Below the pieces are notes generated by a model. That model did not search any database, was not told the origin of the DNA, and was given only the letters and a program-made list of their open reading frames with translations. Positions 33,637-42,231 of a stretch of 64,000 nt of DNA are shown piece by piece. Every line of letters begins with the position of its first letter. Position 1 is the first letter of the stretch. This stretch comes from Apopatosoma sp963618495 (lineage in GTDB: Bacteria; Bacillota; Clostridia; Oscillospirales; CAG-272), in assembly GCA_963618495.1 (NCBI GenBank), contig CAVESF010000005.1, positions 1 to 64,000 on the forward strand, read 5' to 3'. The translations under genes were made by a program, and so were the position numbers.

Positions 33637-34839
33637 TCAAGGGTTATATGAGGTAAAATTGTTATCGCTTTGTAAAAATTTGTCCAGTCGCGCCGCCGCC
33701 TTTATCGTATTTTCGCGTGTGGCGAATGCTGTCAGGCGAAAATAGCCCTCTCCGGGTGTACCGAAGCCGGAGCCCGGCGTGCCGACTACACCTGCATGCA
33801 GGAGCGCGTCAAAAAATCCGCGCGAATCGCCGCACCGAAGCCAGAGATAAGGCGAATTTCTGCCGCCTGAGAAATATATTCCATGGCGGCGGAACACATC
33901 TGCGATGATTGTGGCATTTTCCATATAGTAATCGATATTGGCACGCAGCAGCGGCTTGCATTCATCGGAAAGCGCCGCTTCGGCGCCGCGCTGGATTATA
34001 TACGAAACGCCGTTGAATTTCATATTCTGTCTGCGCGACCAGAGAGCGCGCACCTCGGCGCCGCCTATGCGAAGTTCGCGCGGTATGGCGCACCATGAGC
34101 ATCGCACGCCGGTCATCCCCGCGGCTTTGGAGAAACTGCCTATTTCGACAGCACAGTGTTTCGCTTCGGGAATCTCGAAAATGCTGTGCGGAAGGTCATC
34201 GCGTATATATGCCTCATAGGCGCAGTCGAAAATGATGAGCGAGCCGCTTTCGCGGGCAAAATCGACCCATGCGGAAAGTCCTGTCCTGTCATATGCCGCG
34301 CCTGTCGGGTTTGAGGGGGAGCAGACGGAGATGAGACAGCCGCCGAGCGGGAAATCTTTCGGCGGGAGAGGGAGAAATCCGTTTTCGCGCGTGGCGGGGA
34401 GCGAAACGATCCTTTTGCCGCGCAGCAGACAGCTTTCGCCAAAAACGGGATATGCGGGCGAGAGCCATATGGCGCAGGAAAAATCGAAAAGCTCATGAAC
34501 TGCGGCAAGGTCGCTTTTTGCTCCGTCTGAGATGAAAATTTCATCCTGCGAGAGCGCGACGCCGAAATCAGCATACCGCGCCGCTATCTTCTTGCGAAGG
34601 AAAGGATAACCTCCGTCCGGCGGATAACCGCGAAAGCCGCAGTGTGTGCTCATATCGAGCGCCGCTTCCGCCATGGCGCGCGATATGGGATAGGGAAGAG
34701 GGAGCGTCACATCGCCTATGCCGAGGCTTATTACATCCGATTCGGGATGCTCTTTTTTATATTCCGCCAGCCGCCGCGCCACCTCGGCGAAAATATAATT
34801 TTCGGGAATGCGCATGAAATTTTCATTTTCCGAAATCAA
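33637..34839 (-). CDS. dapL: LL-diaminopimelate aminotransferase
   Basis: PLP enzyme of lysine and peptidoglycan precursor synthesis that converts tetrahydrodipicolinate directly to LL-diaminopimelate, 400 residues. Typical features are NENFMRIPENYIFAEVARR at the start, SLGIGDVTLPLP, GYPPDGGYPFLRKKIA, CSPSNPTGAAYD, and the PLP-lysine segment IGSFSKAAGMTGVRCSW. The start appears to be TTG 34839, with GGAGG 8 bases upstream and overlapping the dapF stop as TTGA; ATG 34815 has no ribosome site. Confidence 0.93.
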   Translation of the reverse strand: MISENENFMRIPENYIFAEVARRLAEYKKEHPESDVISLGIGDVTLPLPYPISRAMAEAALDMSTHCGFRGYPPDGGYPFLRKKIAARYADFGVALSQDEIFISDGAKSDLAAVHELFDFSCAIWLSPAYPVFGESCLLRGKRIVSLPATRENGFLPLPPKDFPLGGCLISVCSPSNPTGAAYDRTGLSAWVDFARESGSLIIFDCAYEAYIRDDLPHSIFEIPEAKHCAVEIGSFSKAAGMTGVRCSWCAIPRELRIGGAEVRALWSRRQNMKFNGVSYIIQRGAEAALSDECKPLLRANIDYYMENATIIADVFRRHGIYFSGGRNSPYLWLRCGDSRGFFDALLHAGVVGTPGSGFGTPGEGYFRLTAFATRENTIKAAARLDKFLQSDNNFTSYNP

Positions 34840-35699
34840 GGCTTATCCTCCGTATCGTAAAATGTGCCGTCAAAGACTGTTTCCGCCGTGCCCGAGAGCA
34901 GAATGCGAAAATTCTTTTTTACCGTGGCTTCAAAGTCACCGCCGCGCGTATGGATTTTTATCGGCGTATCATATGGGAGCAGGCTGTGATGAACGGCGGC
35001 GGCGGCAGAAGCGCACGCTCCCGTGCCGCAGGCGAGCGTTTCACCCGTGCCGCGTTCCCATACGCGCATATATATTTCGCCTCCCGCAACGCGGGCAAAT
35101 TCCGCATTCACGCCCTCGGGAAAGAGCGGGTGATGAGCGAGTGCCGCGCCGATTCCCGCGAGATCGGTTTTTTCGGGGTCATCGGTGAAAAAGACGGCGT
35201 GCGGATTTCCCATGGAAATGCATGTGGCGCGGCAACTGCCGCCGAGCAGACCGCCGACTGTGATATAGCCATCGCGGTCGGGCGCGGCAAGCACGGGAAC
35301 ATCGGCGGCGAGAAACGAGGCTCGCCCCATATCGGCAAGTGCGCCGACAAATCTGCCGCTCTTAAGCTTAAGCCAAAGCCGCCGTATGCCGGAAGCCGTT
35401 TCGATTACGAGCGCGGTTTTCCCAGTGTATCCGCGCTCATAGAGAAATCTGCCGATGCACCGCAGAGCATTGCCGCACATTTTGCCCTCGCTTCCGTCGG
35501 CATTGAACATGCGCATGCGAACATCAGCCTCGGAGGAGGGAAGTATCAGCACTATTCCGTCCGCTCCGATGCCGAAATGCGGAGGCGACATCTGCCGCGC
35601 AAGCTCGGCGGGATTTTTTATTTCAGTTTCGCCGCTCATGCAATCTATGAATATGTAATCGTTTCCCGCACCGTGCATTTTTGTAAAAGGAATTGCCAT
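34836..35699 (-). CDS. dapF: Diaminopimelate epimerase
   Basis: Converts LL- to meso-diaminopimelate for peptidoglycan and lysine, 287 residues. The two catalytic Cys are in KMCGNALRCIGR and ETLACGTGACASAAAA; FTKMHGAGNDYIFIDC opens the protein. It is translationally coupled to dapL. GGAGGGG precedes ATG 35699. Confidence 0.96.
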   Translation of the reverse strand: MAIPFTKMHGAGNDYIFIDCMSGETEIKNPAELARQMSPPHFGIGADGIVLILPSSEADVRMRMFNADGSEGKMCGNALRCIGRFLYERGYTGKTALVIETASGIRRLWLKLKSGRFVGALADMGRASFLAADVPVLAAPDRDGYITVGGLLGGSCRATCISMGNPHAVFFTDDPEKTDLAGIGAALAHHPLFPEGVNAEFARVAGGEIYMRVWERGTGETLACGTGACASAAAAVHHSLLPYDTPIKIHTRGGDFEATVKKNFRILLSGTAETVFDGTFYDTEDKP

Positions 35700-35731
35700 T
35701 TTCGTCCCCTCCGCGTTATTTTTCTCGGTGT

Positions 35732-35760
35732 ATTATATGAAAACAGCGGATTTTTGTGAA
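35732..35760 (-). promoter_or_regulatory. Promoter of dapF-dapL
   Basis: Minus strand: TTCACA (35760-35755), 17 bases, TATAAT (35737-35732). Confidence 0.7.
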
Positions 35761-35828
35761 AACGGAGCGGAGAAATGAGCCTGCACGCCATGGAGCTTTC
35801 AGACGGTCGCGGAAATTAAGCAATGCGT

Positions 35829-35940
35829 GTCCATTTCCCTGTCTCGGCGACGCCAACCAACGCACTGCGTGCATTGGTCCATTCCCCTGTCTCGGCGACG
35901 CCGACACACATGCTCCGCAGATGTGTCCATTACCCATCGG
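35829..35940. repeat. 48-bp tandem repeat with varying hairpins
   Basis: Two full units, 35829-35876 and 35877-35924, and the start of a third at 35925. Each opens with GTCCATT, then CCCTGTCTCGGCGACGCC, and ends in a variable segment that is itself an inverted repeat: CCAACGCAC/GTGCATTGG in the first and ACACATGC/GCAGATGTGT in the second. The constant part is nearly identical while the hairpin arms differ yet still pair. No convincing gene runs through it. Function unknown. Confidence 0.8.
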
Positions 35941-35974
35941 AGAAAGCTTATAAAAAGTATTTTGTCCGCAACTA

Positions 35975-36009
35975 AAAATATCCTCACACGGAATGTGCGA
36001 GGATATTTT
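35975..36009. terminator. Bidirectional terminator after small lipoprotein gene
   Basis: AAAATATCCTCACAC and GTGCGAGGATATTTT pair around GGAAT. T-runs on both sides; it ends the lipoprotein gene on the minus strand. Confidence 0.8.
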
Positions 36010-36084
36010 ATGTATGGGGGATTATATAAAAAAGCATGTTGCTTTTTAAGAATATTTGAGGAGCGGAGGACATTTTTTCCTCCT

Positions 36085-36471
36085 CTATTCAACATCATCA
36101 AAATGCATTTCGTAAATACCGGAATAAGGATTTTCTATCCCGTAGTAATCGCATACAGCGCAGTGTACTTCATAGTAATATTTGGCAATATTTTCTCTTT
36201 CTACAGTCATTGCGAATCGTGTGTTTGGTGCCTTTTCAAACATGGCGATAAATTCCGGCAAGCCGCTTTCTCTATTTCTTATTATTGTAACTCCGCGCTC
36301 TTCGAGAAATTTGACGAGTTCCTCCTGACTGAGAGACGAAAGCAGTATCTTTCCCTTTGGCAGGTTGTCCGCGGTTATACTACGTGGCTTTTCTTTTTCG
36401 CCGCAAGCGGAAAGCATAAGCACCGCCATGGCAATGACCAAGAGCAAAGCTAAAAATCTTCTTTTATTCAT
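36085..36471 (-). CDS. Small lipoprotein
   Basis: Lipoprotein of 128 residues. The signal peptide ends in the lipobox VLMLSAC, followed by GEKEKPRSITADN and a small domain that includes LSSLSQEELVKFLEERGVTI and ends acidic. I do not recognise the fold. ACAAGGAGG is spaced 8 bases from ATG 36471; earlier in-frame starts run back into the terminator. It is controlled by the leader peptide and terminator just upstream. Confidence 0.75.
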   Translation of the reverse strand: MNKRRFLALLLVIAMAVLMLSACGEKEKPRSITADNLPKGKILLSSLSQEELVKFLEERGVTIIRNRESGLPEFIAMFEKAPNTRFAMTVERENIAKYYYEVHCAVCDYYGIENPYSGIYEMHFDDVE

Positions 36472-36495
36472 ATAAATACCTCCTTGTAAAAATCT

Positions 36496-36537
36496 AAAAA
36501 AGCGCATAAACCGACCATTGCAGTCCGGCTTATGCGC
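36496..36537 (-). terminator. Attenuator before small lipoprotein gene
   Basis: Minus strand: GCGCATAAGCCGGAC and GTCGGTTTATGCGC form a 14-bp stem with one bulged G, followed by TTTTTTAG. It lies between the promoter at 36686-36714 and the lipoprotein gene. Its 5' arm contains the stop codon of the leader peptide, so a ribosome reaching the end of the leader would block the stem. Confidence 0.85.
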
Positions 36538-36634
36538 ATACATGAATAATTTTTATCTGTCCTCTCGAAGACCCGAGGACATATTGCGCCTGCATGTGCC
36601 GTAAGCGGGACTGCAAATAAGAAAATCTGCGCAT
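36530..36634 (-). CDS. Leader peptide overlapping the attenuator
   Basis: A 34-codon frame with ribosome site AGGAGG 8 bases before ATG 36634. It begins MRRFSYLQSRLRHMQAQ and ends KIIHVCA, with TAA inside the terminator 5' arm. Five Arg codons are spread along it, and it contains an RLR triplet like that in macrolide-sensing leader peptides (ErmDL), which may be chance. The middle (36545-36570) can fold as TGTCCTC/GAGGACA. Leader status is inferred from position between promoter and terminator. Confidence 0.6.
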   Translation of the reverse strand: MRRFSYLQSRLRHMQAQYVLGSSRGQIKIIHVCA

Positions 36635-36685
36635 AATGTTGCCTCCTGTCAGATGTATATTGAGCGTTTGTTAACCTGTAATCAT

Positions 36686-36714
36686 ATTATACCATATTTT
36701 GTGCAAAATAACAA
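36686..36714 (-). promoter_or_regulatory. Promoter of the lipoprotein leader
   Basis: Minus strand: TTGTTA (36714-36709), 17 bases, TATAAT (36691-36686) with extended -10 TGG. Confidence 0.75.
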
Positions 36715-36851
36715 TGGCAAATTCGCACAAAATTATGAACATTCGGCAAGTATTTGCAAAAATCGGCGTGATTATTTAAGGCGGGATGTCAGGCACATGT
36801 CTGTCGGGAGTGTATTCATGTAATTTGTGATGCATGGAATGACGATTTTTA

Positions 36852-37844
36852 TTAGTTATCTGATGTGCTATATATGCGGTTGTATGTGACTTCTCCGTTT
36901 ATATCATACTCTGTTACTTCTATAACCTGTTCGCCGCTATCATCATATTTGGTTATTGTTTTTATGTTTTCATTTTCGTAGTATGTTATAAGAACCGTCC
37001 GCTGTTCCATGGACTTTTTTCCGGGATATTCAAGTGTTCTCACAAGCTTTCCGTTCTCATCATAAAGGCTTTCTTTTATTTTATAGCCGCTTTCATTGTA
37101 TTCGTTCGAACTGGAGACAGTGCCGTTATTATTATAATATACAGTTCTTTTTGCACGACCGTTTTCGTGATATGCCTCCGTCACGGATTTTATGTAGGCA
37201 GATTCGGATTCTCTTCTTATGCGTTTCCAGTTTTCGGAGTAATAATCAATAATTACGGTCTTGTTTTCATTGTATGTAATGTGCTGTGTTACCGTGCGTT
37301 TTTCTTCATCATAGCTGAATTCTATATAATTTATTTCACCGTTTTTGAAATATATGTTGTTTTGGATTATTCGCCCATTTTTGTCATAGGCAAGAATTTG
37401 TTTGTCAAAGTCGCTATTTATGCCGGCTTCGATTGTGAGATATTCTTTTTCGTATTTTATCTCTGTCAGATTGCCTCTTTTGTCGTATGTGCAGGTTCTT
37501 GTCAGTATCTCATCTGGGCGTGTGGAACGGATTTCCGAAATCGTTCCGTCTTTGTTATATTTTATATCATAGCGGTAATATACCTCGCCATCCGCTTTTG
37601 TATATACAAGACTTACGAGATTACCGTCGGAATTATATTCGGATTTCATTTTCCGCGAATTCTCAAGTTCTTTTTCATATACTCCCTCCGTTCCTTTTTC
37701 AAAACTTCCCAGAGGGATATAGGAATCGGCTACGGCGTATATTCCTGTCCTGCTCGTCGTTTCCTCAGTTTTGCCGCACGATACGGCGAAGATGACCGCG
37801 AGCATCACAATTGCCGCGAGAAAGAGCGAAAAGATTTTTTTCAT
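36852..37844 (-). CDS. Lipoprotein with YD-like repeats
   Basis: Secreted lipoprotein of 330 residues. The signal peptide ends in FAVSC. The rest is a string of about ten repeats of 18-24 residues of the type YxxxGxxxxxxxY (YNKDGTISEI, YDKRGNLTEI, YDKNGRIIQN, YHENGRAKRT, YDENGKLVRT, YDDSGEQVIE), close to the YD/RHS and MORN-like sheet repeats of surface proteins. No enzymatic domain is seen. It is transcribed from its own promoter. Confidence 0.8.
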   Translation of the reverse strand: MKKIFSLFLAAIVMLAVIFAVSCGKTEETTSRTGIYAVADSYIPLGSFEKGTEGVYEKELENSRKMKSEYNSDGNLVSLVYTKADGEVYYRYDIKYNKDGTISEIRSTRPDEILTRTCTYDKRGNLTEIKYEKEYLTIEAGINSDFDKQILAYDKNGRIIQNNIYFKNGEINYIEFSYDEEKRTVTQHITYNENKTVIIDYYSENWKRIRRESESAYIKSVTEAYHENGRAKRTVYYNNNGTVSSSNEYNESGYKIKESLYDENGKLVRTLEYPGKKSMEQRTVLITYYENENIKTITKYDDSGEQVIEVTEYDINGEVTYNRIYSTSDN

Positions 37845-37887
37845 ATTGAGTTCTCCTTTTTACAAAATTACTGTTTATTTATATCTT

Positions 37888-37916
37888 ATTTTACCGTATT
37901 TTGTATAAAAAGTCAA
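37888..37916 (-). promoter_or_regulatory. Promoter of the YD-repeat lipoprotein gene
   Basis: Minus strand: TTGACT (37916-37911), 17 bases, TAAAAT (37893-37888). Confidence 0.7.
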
Positions 37917-37933
37917 TAGGTGTTTTCGTGCGG

Positions 37934-37958
37934 CAAAAAAAGAACCCGAGCGGGTTCT
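37934..37958 (-). terminator. Terminator of SPOCS-LysM gene
   Basis: Minus strand: AGAACCCGC and its partner GCGGGTTCT (37941-37958) are followed by a run of T. Confidence 0.85.
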
Positions 37959-37967
37959 CTCTTTCTC

Positions 37968-39554
37968 TTATTTTTTCGGCACCACTATCATATTTCCCGT
38001 GGCGTAATCTCCCGTGATGCCGTTGGCGCGGCGGATGGCATCCTCTGTCGTATTGTATTTCTTGGCGATGCCCCAAAGCTTTTCATCTTTCGCGGGATAA
38101 TATATCACCACAGCCGAATGCTCGGGCGCATATACCGGTTTATCCTTATAGACGGTGCTCTGCGTGACGGCGAGCGTATCATATTCGTTGAATGTGACAT
38201 ATGCTATCGCTATCTCGAGGTCTGTGGCTATCTTTTCGCTGTCGGCACGGCTTGCGGCAAATATCACGGCGCTTGTGACGGCATATGTGAAATTATCTGC
38301 GGTCTTGCCCGCGTCAGCTTCGGCGCGGAGCGGAACGGTATAATTCTTTCCCATGAATAGTCCGTCGCCGTTTGTCAGTATAACGGAAACCTCGGCTTTG
38401 CCCGTGAATATCAGCTTGCCCGAGTCTTTTGTCACGCTCTCGATGGAAGCGGAGGCGACTGTCGATACCGCAGCGGAAAATTCCGCATCGCTGTTCTGCT
38501 CGGTGCTGTTCACGGAGAAATTGAAAGTCTGCGCCTTTGCCACATTGCGGAAAGAAAGGGAAGAATATTCATTGCCGTTTTCATAGTCGAGCGAATAGAT
38601 ATCCTTTACCACATTGCTTTCTTCATTATAGTAGCAGTCGGCGAAAATATCATAATCGAAATCTATCTCGATAATGCGGCTCTCGCCGAGGCTGTTTTCC
38701 TGCGGGCGATACTCAAGCTTTGTTATCTCGGCTCTGCCGAGACAGAAAACGGGAGATTCGTCCGTTTCTGCGGGGATATCGCCGTATATCGGAATCTTGC
38801 GGACAAGCGAAGCATAGAGCATGCCGCCGTTTTCTGCGGCTTCCTCCTCGTTTTCCGCGGGCTTTTTATAGGAATAGAGAATGTTGACTATTACATCGCC
38901 TTTATATGAGAGCCCGTTTTCGTCCGGGCGCATCTCATAGACATATGTATCCGTATCGACGGAGATTATCTCCGATACGGGCGGCATGCCGGACGGAATC
39001 TCTATATCCTCGCTCACGGAATTTCCGCGAACCTCAAAGCTCTCCTGCGTTTCACCTTCGATGCTCTCATAGAGATACTGCATATTCGCGCGCTCCTCGG
39101 GCGTCAGCTTGCCCGCAAAGGCAGGCTCGGTGCATTTTTCGCAATATATCGCGGCGCAGATGCTGATTTTCGCCTTGGCGGTGAGCTTGCGCGGTCCCTG
39201 CAGGCGGCAGGTCACATTTTCAGCCGCGGCATCGAAATCGAGCAGACAGCCGTCCTCATAGCCCGATACCGGCATACTGCCCGACACGGGCGATTCAAAA
39301 GAGGCGCATCTCATCTCGCCCTGCGCCGTAGCATAGAGAATGCTGTAAAGTATGCTTCCGTCATATTCGAGCGTATCGCCGTTTACATATCTGTTCATGC
39401 CGATAAGGCGCGCATCCACGCGCAGAAGCTTGTTTACATCGGGAAGATAATCTGGCAGGTCGTATTTCTCGGTATTTTCCTTTTCTGAGCATCCGTCAAA
39501 AACCTTTGTCATCACGCAAAATTTTTCGTCCTTATTGCCGTTTTGCATATTCAT
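37968..39554 (-). CDS. SPOCS (DUF3794) and LysM protein, spore-coat type
   Basis: Protein of 528 residues. It has DUF3794/SPOCS-type segments (YDLPDYLPDVNKLLRVDARL near residues 30-50 and a second copy region around residues 180-320) and ends in a LysM peptidoglycan-binding motif, EKLWGIAKKYNTTEDAIRRANGI. This layout matches SipL, which in Clostridioides anchors the spore coat by binding SpoIVA. Neighbouring sigK on the same strand fits a mother-cell role. Assigned by domain order, not by close homology. Confidence 0.82.
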   Translation of the reverse strand: MNMQNGNKDEKFCVMTKVFDGCSEKENTEKYDLPDYLPDVNKLLRVDARLIGMNRYVNGDTLEYDGSILYSILYATAQGEMRCASFESPVSGSMPVSGYEDGCLLDFDAAAENVTCRLQGPRKLTAKAKISICAAIYCEKCTEPAFAGKLTPEERANMQYLYESIEGETQESFEVRGNSVSEDIEIPSGMPPVSEIISVDTDTYVYEMRPDENGLSYKGDVIVNILYSYKKPAENEEEAAENGGMLYASLVRKIPIYGDIPAETDESPVFCLGRAEITKLEYRPQENSLGESRIIEIDFDYDIFADCYYNEESNVVKDIYSLDYENGNEYSSLSFRNVAKAQTFNFSVNSTEQNSDAEFSAAVSTVASASIESVTKDSGKLIFTGKAEVSVILTNGDGLFMGKNYTVPLRAEADAGKTADNFTYAVTSAVIFAASRADSEKIATDLEIAIAYVTFNEYDTLAVTQSTVYKDKPVYAPEHSAVVIYYPAKDEKLWGIAKKYNTTEDAIRRANGITGDYATGNMIVVPKK

Positions 39555-39667
39555 ATCGTTACTCGCTTTCTCGGCAAGGCTTATGAGGAAAAACCGCCCT
39601 TGCCGCAGACGGTTATTATATTATCGCTTCATTATATGCGGGGATGCGGCACCTTATGACTGCTGCG

Positions 39668-40360
39668 TCAGAAGCAGGAATTTTTCAGCCGCGCCTCTAT
39701 TTTCCCGAGCGCGGATTTCTCTATGCGGGAAACATACGAGCGCGATATCTTCAGCCTTTGCGCCACCTCGCGCTGTGTTATCGCGGGCTTGCCGGAAAGA
39801 CCGTATCGCAGGATGATGATGGCACGCTCGCGCTCGTCGAGTTCGTTTGCGATTATGCGCAGAGCCTTGGTTCCCGTTATCTTCGCGTCGAGGTCCTCGG
39901 CTATATTGTCGTCTATTTTGATGATATCGATATATGTGAGCGGGTTGCCGTCCTTATCGGTATCTATCGGGTCATTGATATAGACCTCGCCCGAGGTCTT
40001 TTTCTGCGAGCGGAAATGCATGAGTATCTCATTTTGCAGGCATTTGCCCGCATATGTGGCAAAACGCGCGCCGTTTTCGGGATTGAATGAATCTATCGCC
40101 TTTATGAGTCCTATCGTGCCTATGGAGATTAAATCCTCCTGATTCTGCGCCGCAGTGTAATATTTTTTCACAATGTGTGCGACAAGGCGCATATTGTGCT
40201 CTATGAGCATATCGCGCGCATACCGCTCGCCGTTTTTCATGCGGCGAAAGCAGTCCGCTTCCTCCTCGGGGGAGAGTGGCGGCGGGAAATTCTGCGTATA
40301 CGATACACGCAGAAAAAGCTTTGCTATGCCTGAAAAAAACGCTATTATCCAACCGAACAT
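39668..40360 (-). CDS. sigK: Sporulation sigma factor SigK
   Basis: Late mother-cell sigma factor, 230 residues. The hydrophobic pro-sequence MFGWIIAFFSGIAKLFLRVSY is intact and is followed by PLSPEEE, then IEHNMRLVAHIVKKY, DLISIGTIGLIKAIDSFNP and FATYAGKCLQNEILMHFRS in region 2, and ITQREVAQRLKISRSYVSRIEKSAL in region 4. The gene is uninterrupted: no skin element. Processing by a SpoIVFB-type protease is expected from the family. Confidence 0.92.
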   Translation of the reverse strand: MFGWIIAFFSGIAKLFLRVSYTQNFPPPLSPEEEADCFRRMKNGERYARDMLIEHNMRLVAHIVKKYYTAAQNQEDLISIGTIGLIKAIDSFNPENGARFATYAGKCLQNEILMHFRSQKKTSGEVYINDPIDTDKDGNPLTYIDIIKIDDNIAEDLDAKITGTKALRIIANELDERERAIIILRYGLSGKPAITQREVAQRLKISRSYVSRIEKSALGKIEARLKNSCF

Positions 40361-40438
40361 ATCATCTGTCCTCCATGTGAAAAGTCATTCTTTTTAAAAG
40401 ATATATTCGCGCATGTGCGAAAATATTGCATATTTTTA

Positions 40439-40467
40439 TTGATATTCAGAAGAAAATGTGATAATAT
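40439..40467 (+). promoter_or_regulatory. Promoter of the Ppx/GppA gene
   Basis: TTGATA (40439-40444), 17 bases, TAATAT (40462-40467), with extended -10 TGA. Confidence 0.65.
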
Positions 40468-40500
40468 AAAAAAGTAATAATTTTTCATGAGAGAGTTGAT

Positions 40501-41469
40501 ATGCATAACAGGTTTTACAGGTGTGCTGTGATTGATATAGGTGCAAACAGCGTGCGGATGAATGTATACGATATAAATACGGAGAGCAGAGCATATTCCA
40601 TCGCGGCATCGGCACGCAATATGCTCGGACTTGCGGCGCTCGTTTCGGATGGGAAAATAACCGTGAGCGGTACTGAAATGCTGATGCAGACGCTCTCGGG
40701 CTTTCGAGAGAAAGCAAAAGATTACGGTTGCCGCCGCGTTATGGCTTTTGCCACGGCAGGGCTTCGCGCCGTGTCAAACGGTATCGCCATAGCCGACCGC
40801 ATCAGGAGCGAACTCGGCATAGAGATATCGGTGATAACAGGCGAAAAAGAGGCGCGCTATGATTTTGCCGCCATGCTTGGCAGATTCGGCGACGCTATAG
40901 CAAGCCGCGGCGTTGTTCTTGATATGGGCGGCGGGAGCACGGAGATGATAGCCTTTGAAAACAAGGAGATAAAGGCGCTCTCCAGCATGAAGATAGGCTC
41001 GCTTGCCCTCTATCGCAATTATGTACGGCAGAAAAAAAGCCCCCCGTTTCCGACGAGAGCGGAATCGTGGAGCATTATCAGATATACGCGCATGGTCATC
41101 GGTTCCAAGAAAGAGTTCCGCGGATTCGGCGGAACGGCTTATCTCACGGGCGGAACGGCGCGCACCATAGCAAAACTGCATAAGGCGGTTTTCGGTGGAG
41201 CCGGCGTGACAGACGGCTACAGCTTTCCCGCCGCCGATATGCCGATACTCAAAAAGAGCATGATAGCCGATATGAAAAACGGCGGCAAGCTGCTTTCCGC
41301 CATCGCGGGAGACAGGCTCAATTCCATCATGCCGGGGATTCTTGCTTATACCGAGATTTTCGCGTTTCTTCGCGTGGATACCATAGTATCATGCGGGAGT
41401 GGCGCGAGAGACGGCTTCTTACTCGAATTCATCGATGAGAATTTCACGAAAAAATCTCCAGTATCTTGA
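40501..41469 (+). CDS. Ppx/GppA family phosphatase
   Basis: Exopolyphosphatase or guanosine pentaphosphatase of 322 residues with the ASKHA fold. VIDIGANSVRMNVYD (10-24) is the phosphate-1 loop, then VLDMGGGSTEMIAFEN is the second phosphate loop; TGGTARTIAKL and SCGSGARDG follow. It is a short member lacking the C-terminal helical domains of E. coli Ppx. Its last 26 bases overlap the convergent spoIIR gene. Confidence 0.88.
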   Translation: MHNRFYRCAVIDIGANSVRMNVYDINTESRAYSIAASARNMLGLAALVSDGKITVSGTEMLMQTLSGFREKAKDYGCRRVMAFATAGLRAVSNGIAIADRIRSELGIEISVITGEKEARYDFAAMLGRFGDAIASRGVVLDMGGGSTEMIAFENKEIKALSSMKIGSLALYRNYVRQKKSPPFPTRAESWSIIRYTRMVIGSKKEFRGFGGTAYLTGGTARTIAKLHKAVFGGAGVTDGYSFPAADMPILKKSMIADMKNGGKLLSAIAGDRLNSIMPGILAYTEIFAFLRVDTIVSCGSGARDGFLLEFIDENFTKKSPVS

Positions 41470-42025
41470 ATTTTATCTTATATTTCGGGTTTTCGCTTTC
41501 GCTCAGAATCTTTATCTGGTCGGAAGTGAAGCCTGTTTTTTTCAGCTCTTTTTCCGCGCTTGCCGCGCCCGTACACAGCTGCGGGAAAAGCACGCCCCAC
41601 CAGTTGTGTCCGACGGCTTCTCCTATCATTATGCGCAGGGAGGTGTATTCGCCTGCGGGAAGCGTGATGTTTTCAAAGGTTCTCTCGGGATATGCCTCGC
41701 GCGAGACCGTGACGGAAACGGGATATTCGCATCCGTTTGAGAGCAGATAATTTTCAGCCGTTTCGCGGACGGCATCAAGCGTAGCCGAGAGAAAAAGCTC
41801 GGCTTCTTTTGCGTTTTTTGCCTGATTTGAAGCGTCGGCGAGCAGAGGCAGAACGGCATCGCGCACACCCTCTTTCAGGCGCTGGTCCTCTTCGCTGTCG
41901 GAGGCGGCGATGATATGCAGGCGGACGATATCGTCATATATTTTCATATCGTTTTCTGTCGGCATAAACGAGCAGAGCAGGCAGACCGCAAGCACGAGTG
42001 AGGTGAAGATTACGAGATAACGCAT
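41444..42025 (-). CDS. spoIIR: Stage II sporulation protein R
   Basis: Secreted forespore signal that triggers processing of pro-sigma-E in the mother cell, 193 residues. It has an N-terminal membrane/signal segment (LVIFTSLVLAVCLLCSF), then IVRLHIIAASDSEEDQRLKEGVRDAVLP and GHNWWGVLFPQLC, both hallmarks of SpoIIR. Convergent with the Ppx gene with a 26-base overlap. In other species sigma-F drives it; I could not confirm a sigma-F promoter. Confidence 0.93.
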   Translation of the reverse strand: MRYLVIFTSLVLAVCLLCSFMPTENDMKIYDDIVRLHIIAASDSEEDQRLKEGVRDAVLPLLADASNQAKNAKEAELFLSATLDAVRETAENYLLSNGCEYPVSVTVSREAYPERTFENITLPAGEYTSLRIMIGEAVGHNWWGVLFPQLCTGAASAEKELKKTGFTSDQIKILSESENPKYKIKFKILEIFS

Positions 42026-42231
42026 TTTTTATTTTCTCCTTTGATTTAAGAAAAATTTCCTTGTGAGTGTATTATGCGCACTCATGCGGAGCAATATTCG
42101 CAAAAAGTGAATTTGATGGAAAAATTTTCCTAGTTCGCACTATAGGCGCGCTCTGCATATTATGAGGTATCGGTGGCATATAATTTTATTCGTATGCTCC
42201 CGAAAAAGACAAAAAGAGGAGAATAATAAAA

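Noticed and set aside
35756..35953. A + strand ORF with a 16-residue repeat (PFPCLGDA)
   Set aside because: It only reflects the 48-bp DNA repeat, has no ribosome site, and the repeat arms vary as pairing DNA rather than as conserved protein.
39668..40360. Skin element interrupting sigK
   Set aside because: The sigK frame is continuous from the pro-sequence to region 4.
42120..42210. Sigma-K or sigma-G promoter for dpaA
   Set aside because: Words such as GCATATTATG and GGCATATAAT resemble sporulation -10 boxes, but no pair with proper -35 and spacing stood out, so none is annotated.
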